A stretch of 64,000 nucleotides of DNA from Lipingzhangella halophila (GTDB lineage Bacteria > Actinomycetota > Actinomycetes > Streptosporangiales > Streptosporangiaceae). Both the position numbers and the translations under genes were made by a program. Location of the stretch: assembly GCF_014203805.1 (NCBI RefSeq), contig NZ_JACHJT010000002.1, positions 248,001-312,000 on the forward strand. Reading direction: 5' to 3'. Position 1 is the first letter of the stretch. Each line of letters opens with the position of its first letter. Shown here one piece after another: positions 16,759-25,477 of the stretch. Under the pieces are notes generated by a model. That model saw only the letters and a list, made by a program, of their open reading frames with translations. It searched no databases and had not been told where the DNA came from.

Positions 16759-18393
16759 CTACTCCTGCTGCAGGACGTCCTTGCTCACCAGCTCCCCGTC
16801 CGCGAAGCAGAGCCGGTACACCGGTGGCAGGCCGTTCTCGCTGCGCACCGTGTAGTAACGGCAGGTCGCGCCGTCTGGAACGGGTGGCTGGCCCGCCAGC
16901 GAGTGCTGGGGGTGCTCGAACCTCGGAAGCACCCGCTGCACCTCGGCCTGGTCGTCGCCGACGTGCAGCTTCGCGTACTCCGACGGAGGTAGCACCGCGT
17001 TGTTGCCGACGTAGGACAGCAGCAGGAACCCCAGGGCGGTCACGACAGAGGCGGTTCCGGCCGGGATAGTGAGCGCCGTGACCAGCCGGCGCTGGGCGCG
17101 CCCGCGGACCCGGCTGCGCGTGCGCTCCGTCTCCGAGGCGGTGTCCGCGCCCCGCTGCCCTGCCACAGCGGGATCCGTACCCTCCGCTGTGTCGTCGACC
17201 CGAGCCGTCACGGCGAAGCCCGCGTCGTCGCCGGCCGTGCCCGCGTGGAAGGTGCCGCCCATCCCCTCGATGAGCGCACGCAGTCCAGCCAGTCCCGACC
17301 CGCTGCCCTCACTGGGCCCGGCCGCCGGATCGGCCGGGCCGGTGTCGCTGACCCGTACGGTCGTCACCCCCGACTCGCGGGTGACGTGCACGGTCACCCG
17401 CGCGCCCGGGGCATGCCTGGCCGCGTTGGTCAGCGCCTCCTGCACGACGCGGTGCGCGGCGCGGCCCGTCGGGCTCGCGGGGTCCAGATCGGGCCCCTCG
17501 CGCACCAGGCGGGCGTCCATCCCCGCCGCGACGGCTCTGTCGACCACGGTGGAGATGTCCTCACCAGCCGGTTCGGCCGGTTCCGGCGCCGCTTCCGCGC
17601 GCAGTACCCCGATGATCTCCCGAAGGCGCAGGGTGGCCTGGTGCGCGCTGGCGCGCAGCTCGGCCGCGGACTCCCGTTGCTCGTCCGTCGCGTCGCCCGC
17701 CACCTCCATAGCGGCGGCGCGCACCCCGATCAGGGTGAGGTCGTGGCCGAGGGAGTCGTGCATCTCGGTGGCGATCCGGGCGCGCTCGCGCAGCCGGGCG
17801 TGTTCCGCCTCGACCTCCCGCGAGCGCTCCATCCGCTCGGCGACCTCCCAGCCGGCGGTGCGCAGCATGACGTGCTGCCGCCAGAACCGGCCGAACAGCC
17901 ACGGGGTGACCACCACCAGCAGCAAGATAAGAACGGCCGAGGCCCAGTCCACGAGGCCCGACAATGTGGCACGGAGGTCACCGCCCATGACCCACCGGGT
18001 CGCGTACAGCACGAACGTTACGGCGCACGCGCTGGCGAATACAAGGATGACCGGCGTCACGCGCTCGGTCCGCCGGCCGGCGAGGAAGGCCAGGACGGCC
18101 GCCGGGATCCCGTAGGACATCGCGAAGGGGGCGACCAGCCCGTAAAGCTCGGCCATACCCTGCCCCACCAGGGCCGCCGTCGCCAGGCCGAGCGCCGTCG
18201 CGGGCCGGGAACGGTTGATCCCGACCGCCACCGCCAGGAGCAGCGCCACCCCAGTGATTTCGGCTGCGGGAAGCGAGGCGCGCAACCCCACCAGGTCGAG
18301 AACCAGCACAGTGACCATCGTCGCCCACAGGGCGGCATCAGAAGCCGCGCGGCGCAGGACGCCAAGGTTTTGTGGTGTCCGTCGCGGCATCAT
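16759..18393 (-). CDS. NarL-type (DesK family) sensor histidine kinase with extra C-terminal domain
   Basis: A 544-residue kinase. About six transmembrane helices at the N-terminus are followed by the dimerisation/phospho-His motif ARIATEMHDSLGHDLTLIGV and a compact HATPase_c (VVQEALTNAARHAPGARV; GSGLAGLRALIEGMGG). Unusually, after the ATPase domain there is a basic linker, another transmembrane helix (ASVVTALGFLLLSYVG) and about 80 extracytoplasmic residues with CRYYTV and YRLCFADGELV. This tail could sense an extracellular signal. The kinase lies upstream of the response-regulator gene in one operon. Confidence 0.88.
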   Translation of the reverse strand: MMPRRTPQNLGVLRRAASDAALWATMVTVLVLDLVGLRASLPAAEITGVALLLAVAVGINRSRPATALGLATAALVGQGMAELYGLVAPFAMSYGIPAAVLAFLAGRRTERVTPVILVFASACAVTFVLYATRWVMGGDLRATLSGLVDWASAVLILLLVVVTPWLFGRFWRQHVMLRTAGWEVAERMERSREVEAEHARLRERARIATEMHDSLGHDLTLIGVRAAAMEVAGDATDEQRESAAELRASAHQATLRLREIIGVLRAEAAPEPAEPAGEDISTVVDRAVAAGMDARLVREGPDLDPASPTGRAAHRVVQEALTNAARHAPGARVTVHVTRESGVTTVRVSDTGPADPAAGPSEGSGSGLAGLRALIEGMGGTFHAGTAGDDAGFAVTARVDDTAEGTDPAVAGQRGADTASETERTRSRVRGRAQRRLVTALTIPAGTASVVTALGFLLLSYVGNNAVLPPSEYAKLHVGDDQAEVQRVLPRFEHPQHSLAGQPPVPDGATCRYYTVRSENGLPPVYRLCFADGELVSKDVLQQE

Positions 18394-18490
18394 GGTCAGT
18401 CCCGATCGTTGGCGGTTACCGCTCCCCGGCTGCGGCCCGGCACGACCACGATGGTCCACCGGTACCAGAGTAGGCGCCGGCGCCCATGCG

Positions 18491-19276
18491 TCACGCTCTC
18501 GACCCGCCCTGCTTATGTCCGGTTCGTGCTACACCCGCGCCGCGCGGCCATCGTCTCCGGCGCGTCGGCGAACCCAGTACCTCGGCCACGACCGGACGGA
18601 ACAGCCCAGCCACGTCACTGACGAAGCCGCGCCGGCCAACGCCGACGTGCCGCAACGCTGGCCCGTGATCGAGCGCGACCACGCAGCCGGCGCCCAGAAG
18701 CAGGGTCCACCAGCCGGCCCCCATCGGTACGCGCACCAGCCACGGTAGGTGGCCGAAGCCTTCGCGGAGCCGCTGGGTGTGGAACGGGACGTGGCGTTCC
18801 TCATCGGCGAGGATCCGGCCGGCCACGTCGGCGAGCAGGGCGTCATCGGTACCGTCGCGCAACGCGCGGTAGTAGCGCAGCGCGACCACCTCGGCCACCA
18901 TGAGCGTCATCAGCTCCAACCGCAGCCCCAACGCGTTGCGCACGGTCACGAACACCGTGTCGCTCCAGTGCCCGGCGATGGTCGGTGCTCCCGCACTGTC
19001 CAGCAGCAGCGCGAGCAACCGGGCATGGTTCTGCTCTTCGGCGACGAACAACCGGACCGCCGCCAGGTAGTCGGGGTCGGCCGCCCGAGCGCTCTTGCGG
19101 ACCAGGACCGCGCCGTCGCCGTCCTCCCCCGTCTGGAACCGCTGCAGGCTCCGGATGACAGCCGGAGCCAGGGTCGCGCCCAGCGCCCAGTCCGGCTCGG
19201 CGGTGTCCCGGCGGCGCTCGGCGTCCTCCCCGAACCGTCGCGTCCACACCTGGAATCCGCCCTCGCCCAAGGTCAC
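18491..19276 (-). CDS. Ferritin-like di-iron domain protein
   Basis: A 261-residue protein whose two carboxylate motifs, VAEEQNHARLLALL and DEERHVPFHTQRLR, fit a ferritin-like four-helix di-iron site (ExxH pairs). A hydrophobic stretch at residues about 185-205 (GWWTLLLGAGCVVAL) may be a membrane-associated segment. The enzymatic activity, oxygenase or rubrerythrin-like, is unknown. It is divergent from the proline-rich membrane genes. Confidence 0.7.
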   Translation of the reverse strand: MTLGEGGFQVWTRRFGEDAERRRDTAEPDWALGATLAPAVIRSLQRFQTGEDGDGAVLVRKSARAADPDYLAAVRLFVAEEQNHARLLALLLDSAGAPTIAGHWSDTVFVTVRNALGLRLELMTLMVAEVVALRYYRALRDGTDDALLADVAGRILADEERHVPFHTQRLREGFGHLPWLVRVPMGAGWWTLLLGAGCVVALDHGPALRHVGVGRRGFVSDVAGLFRPVVAEVLGSPTRRRRWPRGAGVARTGHKQGGSRA

Positions 19277-19639
19277 TCCCCACTTCGCTGTCGTGCTGCC
19301 GCATGTCGGGCACCCGAACGCTAATGCCCACCGAGCCCGGTGGCCAAGATGTCGTCACCGCCGCCACCGGCCCATGCGTGCGGCTCCGCGGCTCGCTGGG
19401 GAGGCCCGCCGGCCCACGCAGGATGAGCGGCTGAACCAGTGGGTGGTGGCCGCATCCGGTCGCGCTCCCAGCCGGCGCCGAGCCGTTCCCGGTGCTGGGG
19501 CTTTAGCGCTGGTCACGGGGCGCGGAGGCGTCGGCCGAGCACGGCCGGATTGGCGGACCCCGAATCCATGGTGGGCAGGGTTCCTGGAAGACTCGGGCCG
19601 CTGTCGACCACCGCTCCGCCCAGCCCCGCGAAGGTGACC
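19277..19639. other. Intergenic region between divergent genes
   Basis: 363 bases separating the ferritin-like gene from the proline-rich membrane protein. They hold the two promoters by position. I see no clear repeat, RNA or extra gene. Confidence 0.4.
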
Positions 19640-20539
19640 ATGACCGAAGGGCCGCCCCCACAGGGTCCACCACCCGGGCCGCCGCCACCCGGTGGGAGCC
19701 GCCCGGCACCACCTCCTCCGACCGGTATCCCTCCGGGTCACCGACCACCCCCACCCGCGCCGCACGGCCCGGGGCAGCCGCCGCCGGGGCCTCGGGGCCC
19801 GGCGCCCCCGCGGCCGCCCCACGGCGGTCCTCCCGGCCAGCCGCCGATGGCCCCCACTCCACCCCCGCCGCCGAGGCGGTTCGTGACGGGTCTGGTGTCC
19901 TCGCTCGTGACCCTGGTCATCGCGATCGCGATCACCGGAACCGTTGTCTACGTGCGCGGCGACTTCCGCGCCGGGGCATCCCCCAGTCCGGCCGGGGTGC
20001 CCGAGGAGCCGTGCGCCAGTATCGACGAGGAGCGGCTCGACGAGATCTCCGCGCAGGAGAGCAGCTTCAGCGTCCAGCAGGAGAGCAGCAGCTGCTCGTG
20101 GGACGCCCAGTTCGACGGCATGGCCGACGTCACGTTGCAAGTGACCTATGCCACTCCGATGAGCTCGGCGAACGCCAGCAGAGCCGAGGAGCGCGGGGTG
20201 GAGCCGACAACCGGGGCCGGGGACCTGACCGACGCCGGGGACATATACGAGGGAGCACTCGACAACAACTCCGAACCGGTTACCTCCACCGACGAAGTTC
20301 TCGGCAAGCGGGAAGAGCCACAGGACTTCGGCGACGAGAGCGCCCTCGTGTACCTGCGCACCGAAGAATCGCTCGTTACCTACAGCACGTCCCGGGCCAG
20401 CAAGGCCGCCCTGGTGATCCGGGATGGCGATCGGGTGACCGAGATCCGGGTGCGGAAATACGGCGACACGTTCAGCTTCTCGCCAGCCCAGAGCGCACTC
20501 ACCGACCTGGCCGATGACGTTCCGTGGCAGGAGGGGTGA
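19640..20539 (+). CDS. Proline-rich membrane-anchored protein, first of a tandem pair
   Basis: A 299-residue protein: a proline/glycine-rich cytoplasmic N-terminus (residues 1-78), one transmembrane helix (FVTGLVSSLVTLVIAIAITG) and an extracytoplasmic domain with a conserved EEPCASID...SCSWDAQF cysteine pair. It resembles DUF3558-like surface domains, but that match is tentative. The next gene is a paralogue with the same layout, 46 bases downstream. Likely one operon. Function unknown. Confidence 0.75.
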   Translation: MTEGPPPQGPPPGPPPPGGSRPAPPPPTGIPPGHRPPPPAPHGPGQPPPGPRGPAPPRPPHGGPPGQPPMAPTPPPPPRRFVTGLVSSLVTLVIAIAITGTVVYVRGDFRAGASPSPAGVPEEPCASIDEERLDEISAQESSFSVQQESSSCSWDAQFDGMADVTLQVTYATPMSSANASRAEERGVEPTTGAGDLTDAGDIYEGALDNNSEPVTSTDEVLGKREEPQDFGDESALVYLRTEESLVTYSTSRASKAALVIRDGDRVTEIRVRKYGDTFSFSPAQSALTDLADDVPWQEG

Positions 20540-20585
20540 GGATCCGTACGGCCACCCCCCGCGACAGAAGGGACCGCGCACGACC

Positions 20586-21377
20586 ATGACTCACGGCCCG
20601 CCTCCCGCCCCACCACCGCCGCCGGGGTACCCGCAGATGCCGCCGCCGGGGTTCCAGCCGCAACCGCCGCCCAGGCGGCGCGGCCGCATGGGCGTCGCGC
20701 TCGTCTCGGGCGCGGTGACGCTCGCGGCCTACCTGGTGGTCGCCGGTGTGCTCGGCGCGGTCGCGTACGGCGCGGAGCCGGAGGAGCCCGAGGGAGGCGG
20801 CCACACGATCCCCGAGGAGCCGTGCGCGGCAGTGACGATCGCGCAGCTCAAGCGGGTGTCGGCCACGGACCCCACGTCCCATGGCACCCGGGACGGCACG
20901 TCCTCCGAAACCGCGCCCGAGGAGCCCGACGTCGCGGCGTGCGCATGGCACGCGACGTTCTCCGACGGGACCCTGGGTTCTCTGAACCTCACGTTCCGCG
21001 TGCCGGTCGGGGACCCGGACTCCAACTCCAATGCCCAGCAGTTCTACGAGTCCAACGCGGTCGAGTACGGCATCATCTCCGACCCCGAACCAGAGGCCGA
21101 GGGCGGCCGGGAGATCACGATCGACGACTCCCGGGAGCTCGACCTGGGCGACGACAGTTTCCTCGTCTTCGCTGAGGAGGAGAGCTTCCCCGGAGGAGTG
21201 GGAGAGGAGCCCGTCCCGGCCGCGGTCGCGCTCGTGCACGTACGCGACGCGAACATGAATATCCAACTCCGTGCCTACGAGGCCACCGGCGCCGACAACG
21301 AGGGCAAGCCCGATCTCGCCGATGACGAGGAGGCGCTGATCGCCATGGCGGAGCAGGCGCTGGCGAGCCTGGCCTGA
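20586..21377 (+). CDS. Proline-rich membrane-anchored protein, second of a tandem pair
   Basis: A 263-residue paralogue of the preceding gene: proline-rich N-terminus (1-36), transmembrane helix (VALVSGAVTLAAYLVVAGVL), then an acidic extracytoplasmic domain with EEPCAAVTIAQLKRVS and ACAWHATF, placing the cysteines as in the neighbour. ATG 20586 is used because it aligns with the paralogue; an earlier in-frame ATG at 20514 overlaps that gene. Function unknown. Confidence 0.75.
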   Translation: MTHGPPPAPPPPPGYPQMPPPGFQPQPPPRRRGRMGVALVSGAVTLAAYLVVAGVLGAVAYGAEPEEPEGGGHTIPEEPCAAVTIAQLKRVSATDPTSHGTRDGTSSETAPEEPDVAACAWHATFSDGTLGSLNLTFRVPVGDPDSNSNAQQFYESNAVEYGIISDPEPEAEGGREITIDDSRELDLGDDSFLVFAEEESFPGGVGEEPVPAAVALVHVRDANMNIQLRAYEATGADNEGKPDLADDEEALIAMAEQALASLA

Positions 21378-21393
21378 ACCGTGGGGCGCCGGC

Positions 21394-22239
21394 TCACCGG
21401 ATGACGGACAGCACCGTGAGAGCGGTCCCGGTCAGGTGTACGTCGCCGTGTCGGCTTCCCCGCCGCGCCGCTTCGTCGGGGGTGATTCCCCGGGTACACA
21501 GCCGCCACGTGGTGTCGGCGTCGAGCTCGACCGCGGCGTCGGGGCGCTGCGCGCCGGCCCGTTCGACCATCCAGCCGCCCCGCCGGTACACACAGCTCCA
21601 GTCGCCACCCCCGGGGCCCGTGACGGTGAAGAGCAGCCGCGTCCCCTCGGCGGCAGGGACGTCGCGCAACGTGTATGGCAGTGCCCGCAGGAACGTGTCC
21701 AGCACCGTGTGCACCACCTCGGGCTGGGTGAAACCGGGTCGTCCGGTGGCGTCACGGATCTGCTGCTGGTGCGTCCAGTACTCGGTGAGGTCACGCGCGG
21801 CATCCAGCCACACCGGAGCCGGGTCGGGGCCCGCCCAGGTCACCGGCTCACCCAGCGCGTCCAGGTCGACCGTTCGCCAGTGCTCGACGATCTGCGGGCC
21901 GACGTGCCCTAGGAGATCCACCAGCATCCGGGTGCTCCAGGCGCGGGTGGTGGCGACCCACTCCTCGTTGAGCCGGTCGATGAAGCTGGGAAAGGGTTCC
22001 TCAGATCGGGGGCGTGGGCCGTCAGGATAGCGGTCCCTGGAGCGCGCTAGCCGGTTCAGGTGGTCTCCGAGCACGTGACCGGCGATGTCGCGCACCCGCC
22101 AGCCGGGACATCCTGTGGGCCACTGCCATTCCTCGTCACTGAGGACGCGCAGCAGCGCCATCGTCTCCTCGTGTTCGCGGGCAAACAGGTCCCGCACTTC
22201 GATCCGCGGCCCCAGCCACCAGGTCCCGTCGATTGCCAT
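21394..22239 (-). CDS. Maleylpyruvate isomerase/DinB-family mycothiol-dependent enzyme
   Basis: A 281-residue protein. The N-terminal MDMPI_N four-helix domain has CPGWRVRDIAGHVLGDHLNR, where the GW-VRDI-H pattern and histidines form the metal site of the DinB/MDMPI family. The C-terminal part (LDADTTWRLCTRGITPDEA) resembles an SCP2-like MDMPI_C domain. Family members conjugate or isomerise substrates with mycothiol, a thiol of actinomycetes. The ATG at 22239 fits the family start. The substrate is unknown. Confidence 0.82.
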   Translation of the reverse strand: MAIDGTWWLGPRIEVRDLFAREHEETMALLRVLSDEEWQWPTGCPGWRVRDIAGHVLGDHLNRLARSRDRYPDGPRPRSEEPFPSFIDRLNEEWVATTRAWSTRMLVDLLGHVGPQIVEHWRTVDLDALGEPVTWAGPDPAPVWLDAARDLTEYWTHQQQIRDATGRPGFTQPEVVHTVLDTFLRALPYTLRDVPAAEGTRLLFTVTGPGGGDWSCVYRRGGWMVERAGAQRPDAAVELDADTTWRLCTRGITPDEAARRGSRHGDVHLTGTALTVLSVIR

Positions 22240-22574
22240 GCGCTTTATGTTCCCGTGCCCCCCACCGGCGAGCAACCGGATTCCCGGGGCGACCCCCGCG
22301 GCCTCGGCGGGGTTCCCAGACAATCGCGCATGCGGCCCGGGCCGCGTTTGGGCCCGGATTCGGGCACAGGAGGCGCACGCCCGCAGTGAGACTCCGGCCG
22401 CTCGCGCTTCTTCAGTCGGCCAAGAAAGCCGCCGGCAACAGTGAAAGCGCCACCGTCCGGTTAGGGCCCAGGACTGGGCCTGGGTTGGGTCCGCGGCCTC
22501 AAGACGGCCGTCCTTCGCGCGAACTAGCGTGAACGCACTAACCATCTCGGTTGACTGCACCGGAGGGCCGGGCC
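22240..22574. other. Intergenic region between divergent genes
   Basis: 335 bases between the MDMPI gene and the prepilin-like inhibitor gene. A 28-30 base segment at 22353-22382 nearly repeats 16644-16671. No gene, RNA or strong dyad is recognised. Confidence 0.4.
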
Positions 22575-23075
22575 GTGAAACTGACTCTGGGAACGGGACA
22601 CTCGCCCCCGACCCCGCCCCCGCGGCGGGATCGCGGCGCTTCCCTCACCGAGTACGCGGGAACGATCATCCTGGTCGCCGCGGTGGCGGCCGCGGTCCTC
22701 ACCACCGGGGTGCCCGAGCGCGCGCACGCCATGATCGAGACCTCGCTCTGCGAGGCCGGCGCCGGCGACGACTGCGACGAGCTCTCCACCGAGGCCGCCG
22801 GCGAGGAGGGATCGCGGACGTCGCCGGTGCCCCCCGACTCCGATGAGGACGATCCCAACGGCGAAGACAAGCTGGAATGCGACACGAGCTGGCCCAAGCT
22901 TGAGGGTACCGACCCCGAAACGGCCAAGCGGCTCATCGAGGAGCAGGAGCCCGACCTCAACGTGAGCATCGTGCCCGAGGGGACCCTGGCCACCGCGGAC
23001 TTCCGCTGCGACCGGGTGCGCATCCCCGCCGACAAAGACAGCGGCGAGGTCATCGAAACGCCGCAGGTTGGCTGA
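22575..23075 (+). CDS. Prepilin-like exported potato-inhibitor-I (eglin-type) protease inhibitor
   Basis: A 166-residue protein from GTG 22575, with GGAGGG 7 bases before it; a TTG at 22551 is weaker. Residues about 23-50 are a class III prepilin signal (RDRGASLTEYAGTIILV; Glu at +5 after the Gly-Ala site). Next comes a SLCEAGAGDDC cysteine pair and an acidic linker. The last 62 residues match the potato inhibitor I/eglin c fold: SWPKLEG, LNVSIVPEGTLATADFR, DRVRI, and the VIETPQVG end. By alignment with eglin the reactive bond would be Ala-Asp (P1 Ala) in TLATADF. It probably inhibits a serine protease outside the cell. Shares its N-terminal module with two other loci here. Confidence 0.8.
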   Translation: MKLTLGTGHSPPTPPPRRDRGASLTEYAGTIILVAAVAAAVLTTGVPERAHAMIETSLCEAGAGDDCDELSTEAAGEEGSRTSPVPPDSDEDDPNGEDKLECDTSWPKLEGTDPETAKRLIEEQEPDLNVSIVPEGTLATADFRCDRVRIPADKDSGEVIETPQVG

Positions 23076-23083
23076 CACCGCTC

Positions 23084-23442
23084 GAACCCGCCGGGCGGGT
23101 GTCCGAGTTCACCGGTCTGACCGTTCCCGGATCCGCCACCGATCTCAAGGTCGACACCGAGACCACCGACGACGGCCGCGAGCGCGTCACGGGGTCGTTC
23201 ACCACCGACGCGACGGCGCGGAGGATTTCCGCGCGGCCGACAACCTTGGCGTCTACAACGATCCCGAGGGTCCCGCCGATGAGGACCGCGAGATGTTCGA
23301 CGCCGAGGAGGAGACGGTCGACGGCGCCACAACCTGCCGCGGGTCGTACGCGGATTCCACGGTGGTGCGGCGGGAGGTGCTGGTGCTCTACCCGAAGGAG
23401 GACCAGGCTGCCGTCCACCTGCTCGCCTACGAGAGCGAATAG
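23084..23442 (+). pseudogene. Frameshifted remnant of an exported-protein gene
   Basis: The reading frame starting near 23084 (VSEFTGLTVPGSATDL, VDTETTDDGRERVTG) resembles extracytoplasmic actinobacterial lipoprotein domains. Around 23210-23222 the coding signal jumps to another frame (EDFRAADNLGVYND, then VVRREVLVLYPKEDQ) and runs to TAG at 23440-23442. There is no signal peptide or good start codon. It is best read as a 5'-truncated, frameshifted gene just after the inhibitor gene. A sequencing error is the alternative explanation for the shift only. Confidence 0.6.
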
Positions 23443-23562
23443 GGCCGCGGCTCGGATTCCCGGTGCTCCGTGACCGCATTCGCTCGCCGTCGCCGGGACC
23501 GGTGGCGGCGCGGGCGGTGCGGCGGGCGGCGGGCACTCCGCCCGACCCGGCACCGATACGCG

Positions 23563-24501
23563 TCAGGCCGTGACCTGTTCCTGGTCGCGCCACCAGGCGA
23601 GGGTTTCCGTCAGCGCCTCGTCCATGGGGGTTGGCGCGACACCGAACGTGTCCTCGAACGCGGAGGAGTCGATAACGAAGGGGCGGACGAACTGGTAGCG
23701 GACGGCCTCCAACTCTCTGATCATCGGCGAGACCAGCCCCGTCGCGCGGAGTAGCCAGTGCGGCAGCACACCGACCCCCGGATTCGGAATGCCGGCGATC
23801 GCGCACAGGCGCTCGGCGACCTCGCGCGCCGAGATCGCCGGGCTGGTCGGCACGTGCCACACTCTGCCCCACGCACGGTCGTCCGTGCCGGCCGTGGCGA
23901 GGGCCCGAGCCACGTCGGGAACGTAGGTCCAACTGTGCGGCTGGCCGGGGTCGCCGGCGAACCGGACGCGCTTACCCGCCAGGAGCTTCGGGACGAACCG
24001 GTCACCGAGGTGCGACTGGTCCCGGCATCCCGGCCCGAAGTAGTCGCTGCCCCGCACCTCGGTGGCCCGGACCCGTCCGGCCTCGTGCGCGGCCAGGGCG
24101 TCGCGCCACATCTTGGCACGGACCTCGGCCTTGGCACTTGACGGCGCGAGCGGGTCGGTCTCGCGCATGGGGCCCTCCGGCGGGCCGTAGACGTAGAGGT
24201 TGCCGAGGATCACGTAGCCCGCTCCGGTGGCCTCCGCGGTAGCCAGCAGCGCGTCGGCGATCGGCGGCCAGTCCTGGGGCCAACGGTGGTAGGCCGGGTT
24301 CACGCAGTTGTACAGGGTGTCGGCGCCCCGCGTGAGGCTGGTCAGCTGTTCGCGGTCCGACGCGTCGGCGGCGACCCGCTCGACGGTCTCGGGACCGGAC
24401 CCTGACCGGCTCACGAGGACCACCTCGTGCCCCCGCTCCTGCAGCGTCCGGGCGAGCCGCACCCCGACCTGGCCCGCCCCGACGACGACGTGCTTTCCCA
24501 T
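23563..24501 (-). CDS. NAD-dependent epimerase/dehydratase family protein
   Basis: A 312-residue extended-SDR protein. The N-terminal NAD(P)-binding motif is VVGAGQVGVRLA, a variant of GxxGxxG. SDYFGPG and the GNLYVYGP segment sit where the family has its active site and YxxxK region, but the canonical YxxxK is not clear. It may therefore be a reductase or a regulatory NmrA/atypical SDR form. ATG 24501 is preceded by GAGG. It is divergent from a TetR gene, with several TGCTCT operator-like repeats between. Confidence 0.8.
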   Translation of the reverse strand: MGKHVVVGAGQVGVRLARTLQERGHEVVLVSRSGSGPETVERVAADASDREQLTSLTRGADTLYNCVNPAYHRWPQDWPPIADALLATAEATGAGYVILGNLYVYGPPEGPMRETDPLAPSSAKAEVRAKMWRDALAAHEAGRVRATEVRGSDYFGPGCRDQSHLGDRFVPKLLAGKRVRFAGDPGQPHSWTYVPDVARALATAGTDDRAWGRVWHVPTSPAISAREVAERLCAIAGIPNPGVGVLPHWLLRATGLVSPMIRELEAVRYQFVRPFVIDSSAFEDTFGVAPTPMDEALTETLAWWRDQEQVTA

Positions 24502-24607
24502 GGTTGGCCTCTTTCCCCTCGTATCGGTACTGCCGCCCCCGCGGCGGCATCCTGCCTCGATTCCGGCGACGCGCCGAACCCCGAGCCAGGCCATCGATCG
24601 GAATGCC

Positions 24608-24684
24608 GATCTCAACTGAGATCAATGCTCTCAGATAGGTACAGCGCTTTCAAGAGCACTGCTCTCGTTTTTATCCAATGCTCT
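24608..24684. promoter_or_regulatory. Operator cluster between the epimerase and TetR genes
   Basis: Two dyads, GATCTCA-AC-TGAGATC (24608-24623) and AGAGCA-C-TGCTCT (24653-24665), plus AATGCTCT at 24624-24631 and 24677-24684. These are likely binding sites of the adjacent TetR repressor over both divergent promoters. Confidence 0.6.
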
Positions 24685-24699
24685 GCTACGCTCGCGATC

Positions 24700-25404
24700 A
24701 TGAGTGCGAGCCAAACGGCGCGGGAGCGCGTCCGCGCGGAACTGACCCGCGAGATCACCGATACCGCCCGCCGGCACCTTGCCACCGCCGGCGCGTCGGG
24801 CCTGTCGCTGCGCGCGGTCGCCCGGGAGCTGGGGATGGCCTCCTCGGCGGTCTACCGCTACTTCCCGTCACGGGACGACCTGCTCACGGCGCTCATCATC
24901 GACGGGTACAACGACATCGGCGCGGCCGTGGAGCAGGCGGACGCCGCGTGCGACCGCGGCGACCATCCGGGCCGCTGGCTCGCCGTGTGCCACGCCGTCC
25001 GCGACTGGGCGCTGGCGCACCCGCACGAGTACGCGCTGCTCTACGGCTCCCCGGTGCCGGGCTACCGCGCGCCACAGGACACGGTGTCCGCCGCCATCCG
25101 CGACACGGTCGTCTTCGGGAACATCGTCGCCGACGCCTACCTGGCCGGTGCGCTCCACCCGCCAGACATCTGCCCCGCCCCGCCGGACTCGTTCGGTGCC
25201 GACGCCGAACGGCTCCGCGAGATCATCCCGGACGTCCCCGACAAAATCATCGCGCGGGCCGTCACCGTCTGGACCGGCCTGTACGGGTGGCTCAACTTCG
25301 AGCTGTTCGGCCAGTTCAACAGCACGATCGAGGACCGCGCCACCGCGTTCGACCACAACGCGCGCTGCCTCGCCGGGCTGGTCGGGCTACCGGCCCCCCG
25401 CTGA
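24700..25404 (+). CDS. TetR/AcrR-family transcriptional regulator (TetR_C_13-like)
   Basis: A 234-residue repressor. The HTH is GLSLRAVARELGMASSAVYR, followed by YFPSRDDLLTALI. The C-terminal region has the WALAHPHEYALLYGSPVPGY pattern of the WHG-domain TetR group. It is divergent from the epimerase gene, which it probably controls through the operator cluster at 24608-24684. Confidence 0.9.
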   Translation: MSASQTARERVRAELTREITDTARRHLATAGASGLSLRAVARELGMASSAVYRYFPSRDDLLTALIIDGYNDIGAAVEQADAACDRGDHPGRWLAVCHAVRDWALAHPHEYALLYGSPVPGYRAPQDTVSAAIRDTVVFGNIVADAYLAGALHPPDICPAPPDSFGADAERLREIIPDVPDKIIARAVTVWTGLYGWLNFELFGQFNSTIEDRATAFDHNARCLAGLVGLPAPR

Positions 25405-25477
25405 GGCCGCGGCCGGTCGGAGTCTCAGCGGCCCGCTCCGGGGGCAGCCCCGAGCCTGCGGTAGGTGGCGCGGTCGG

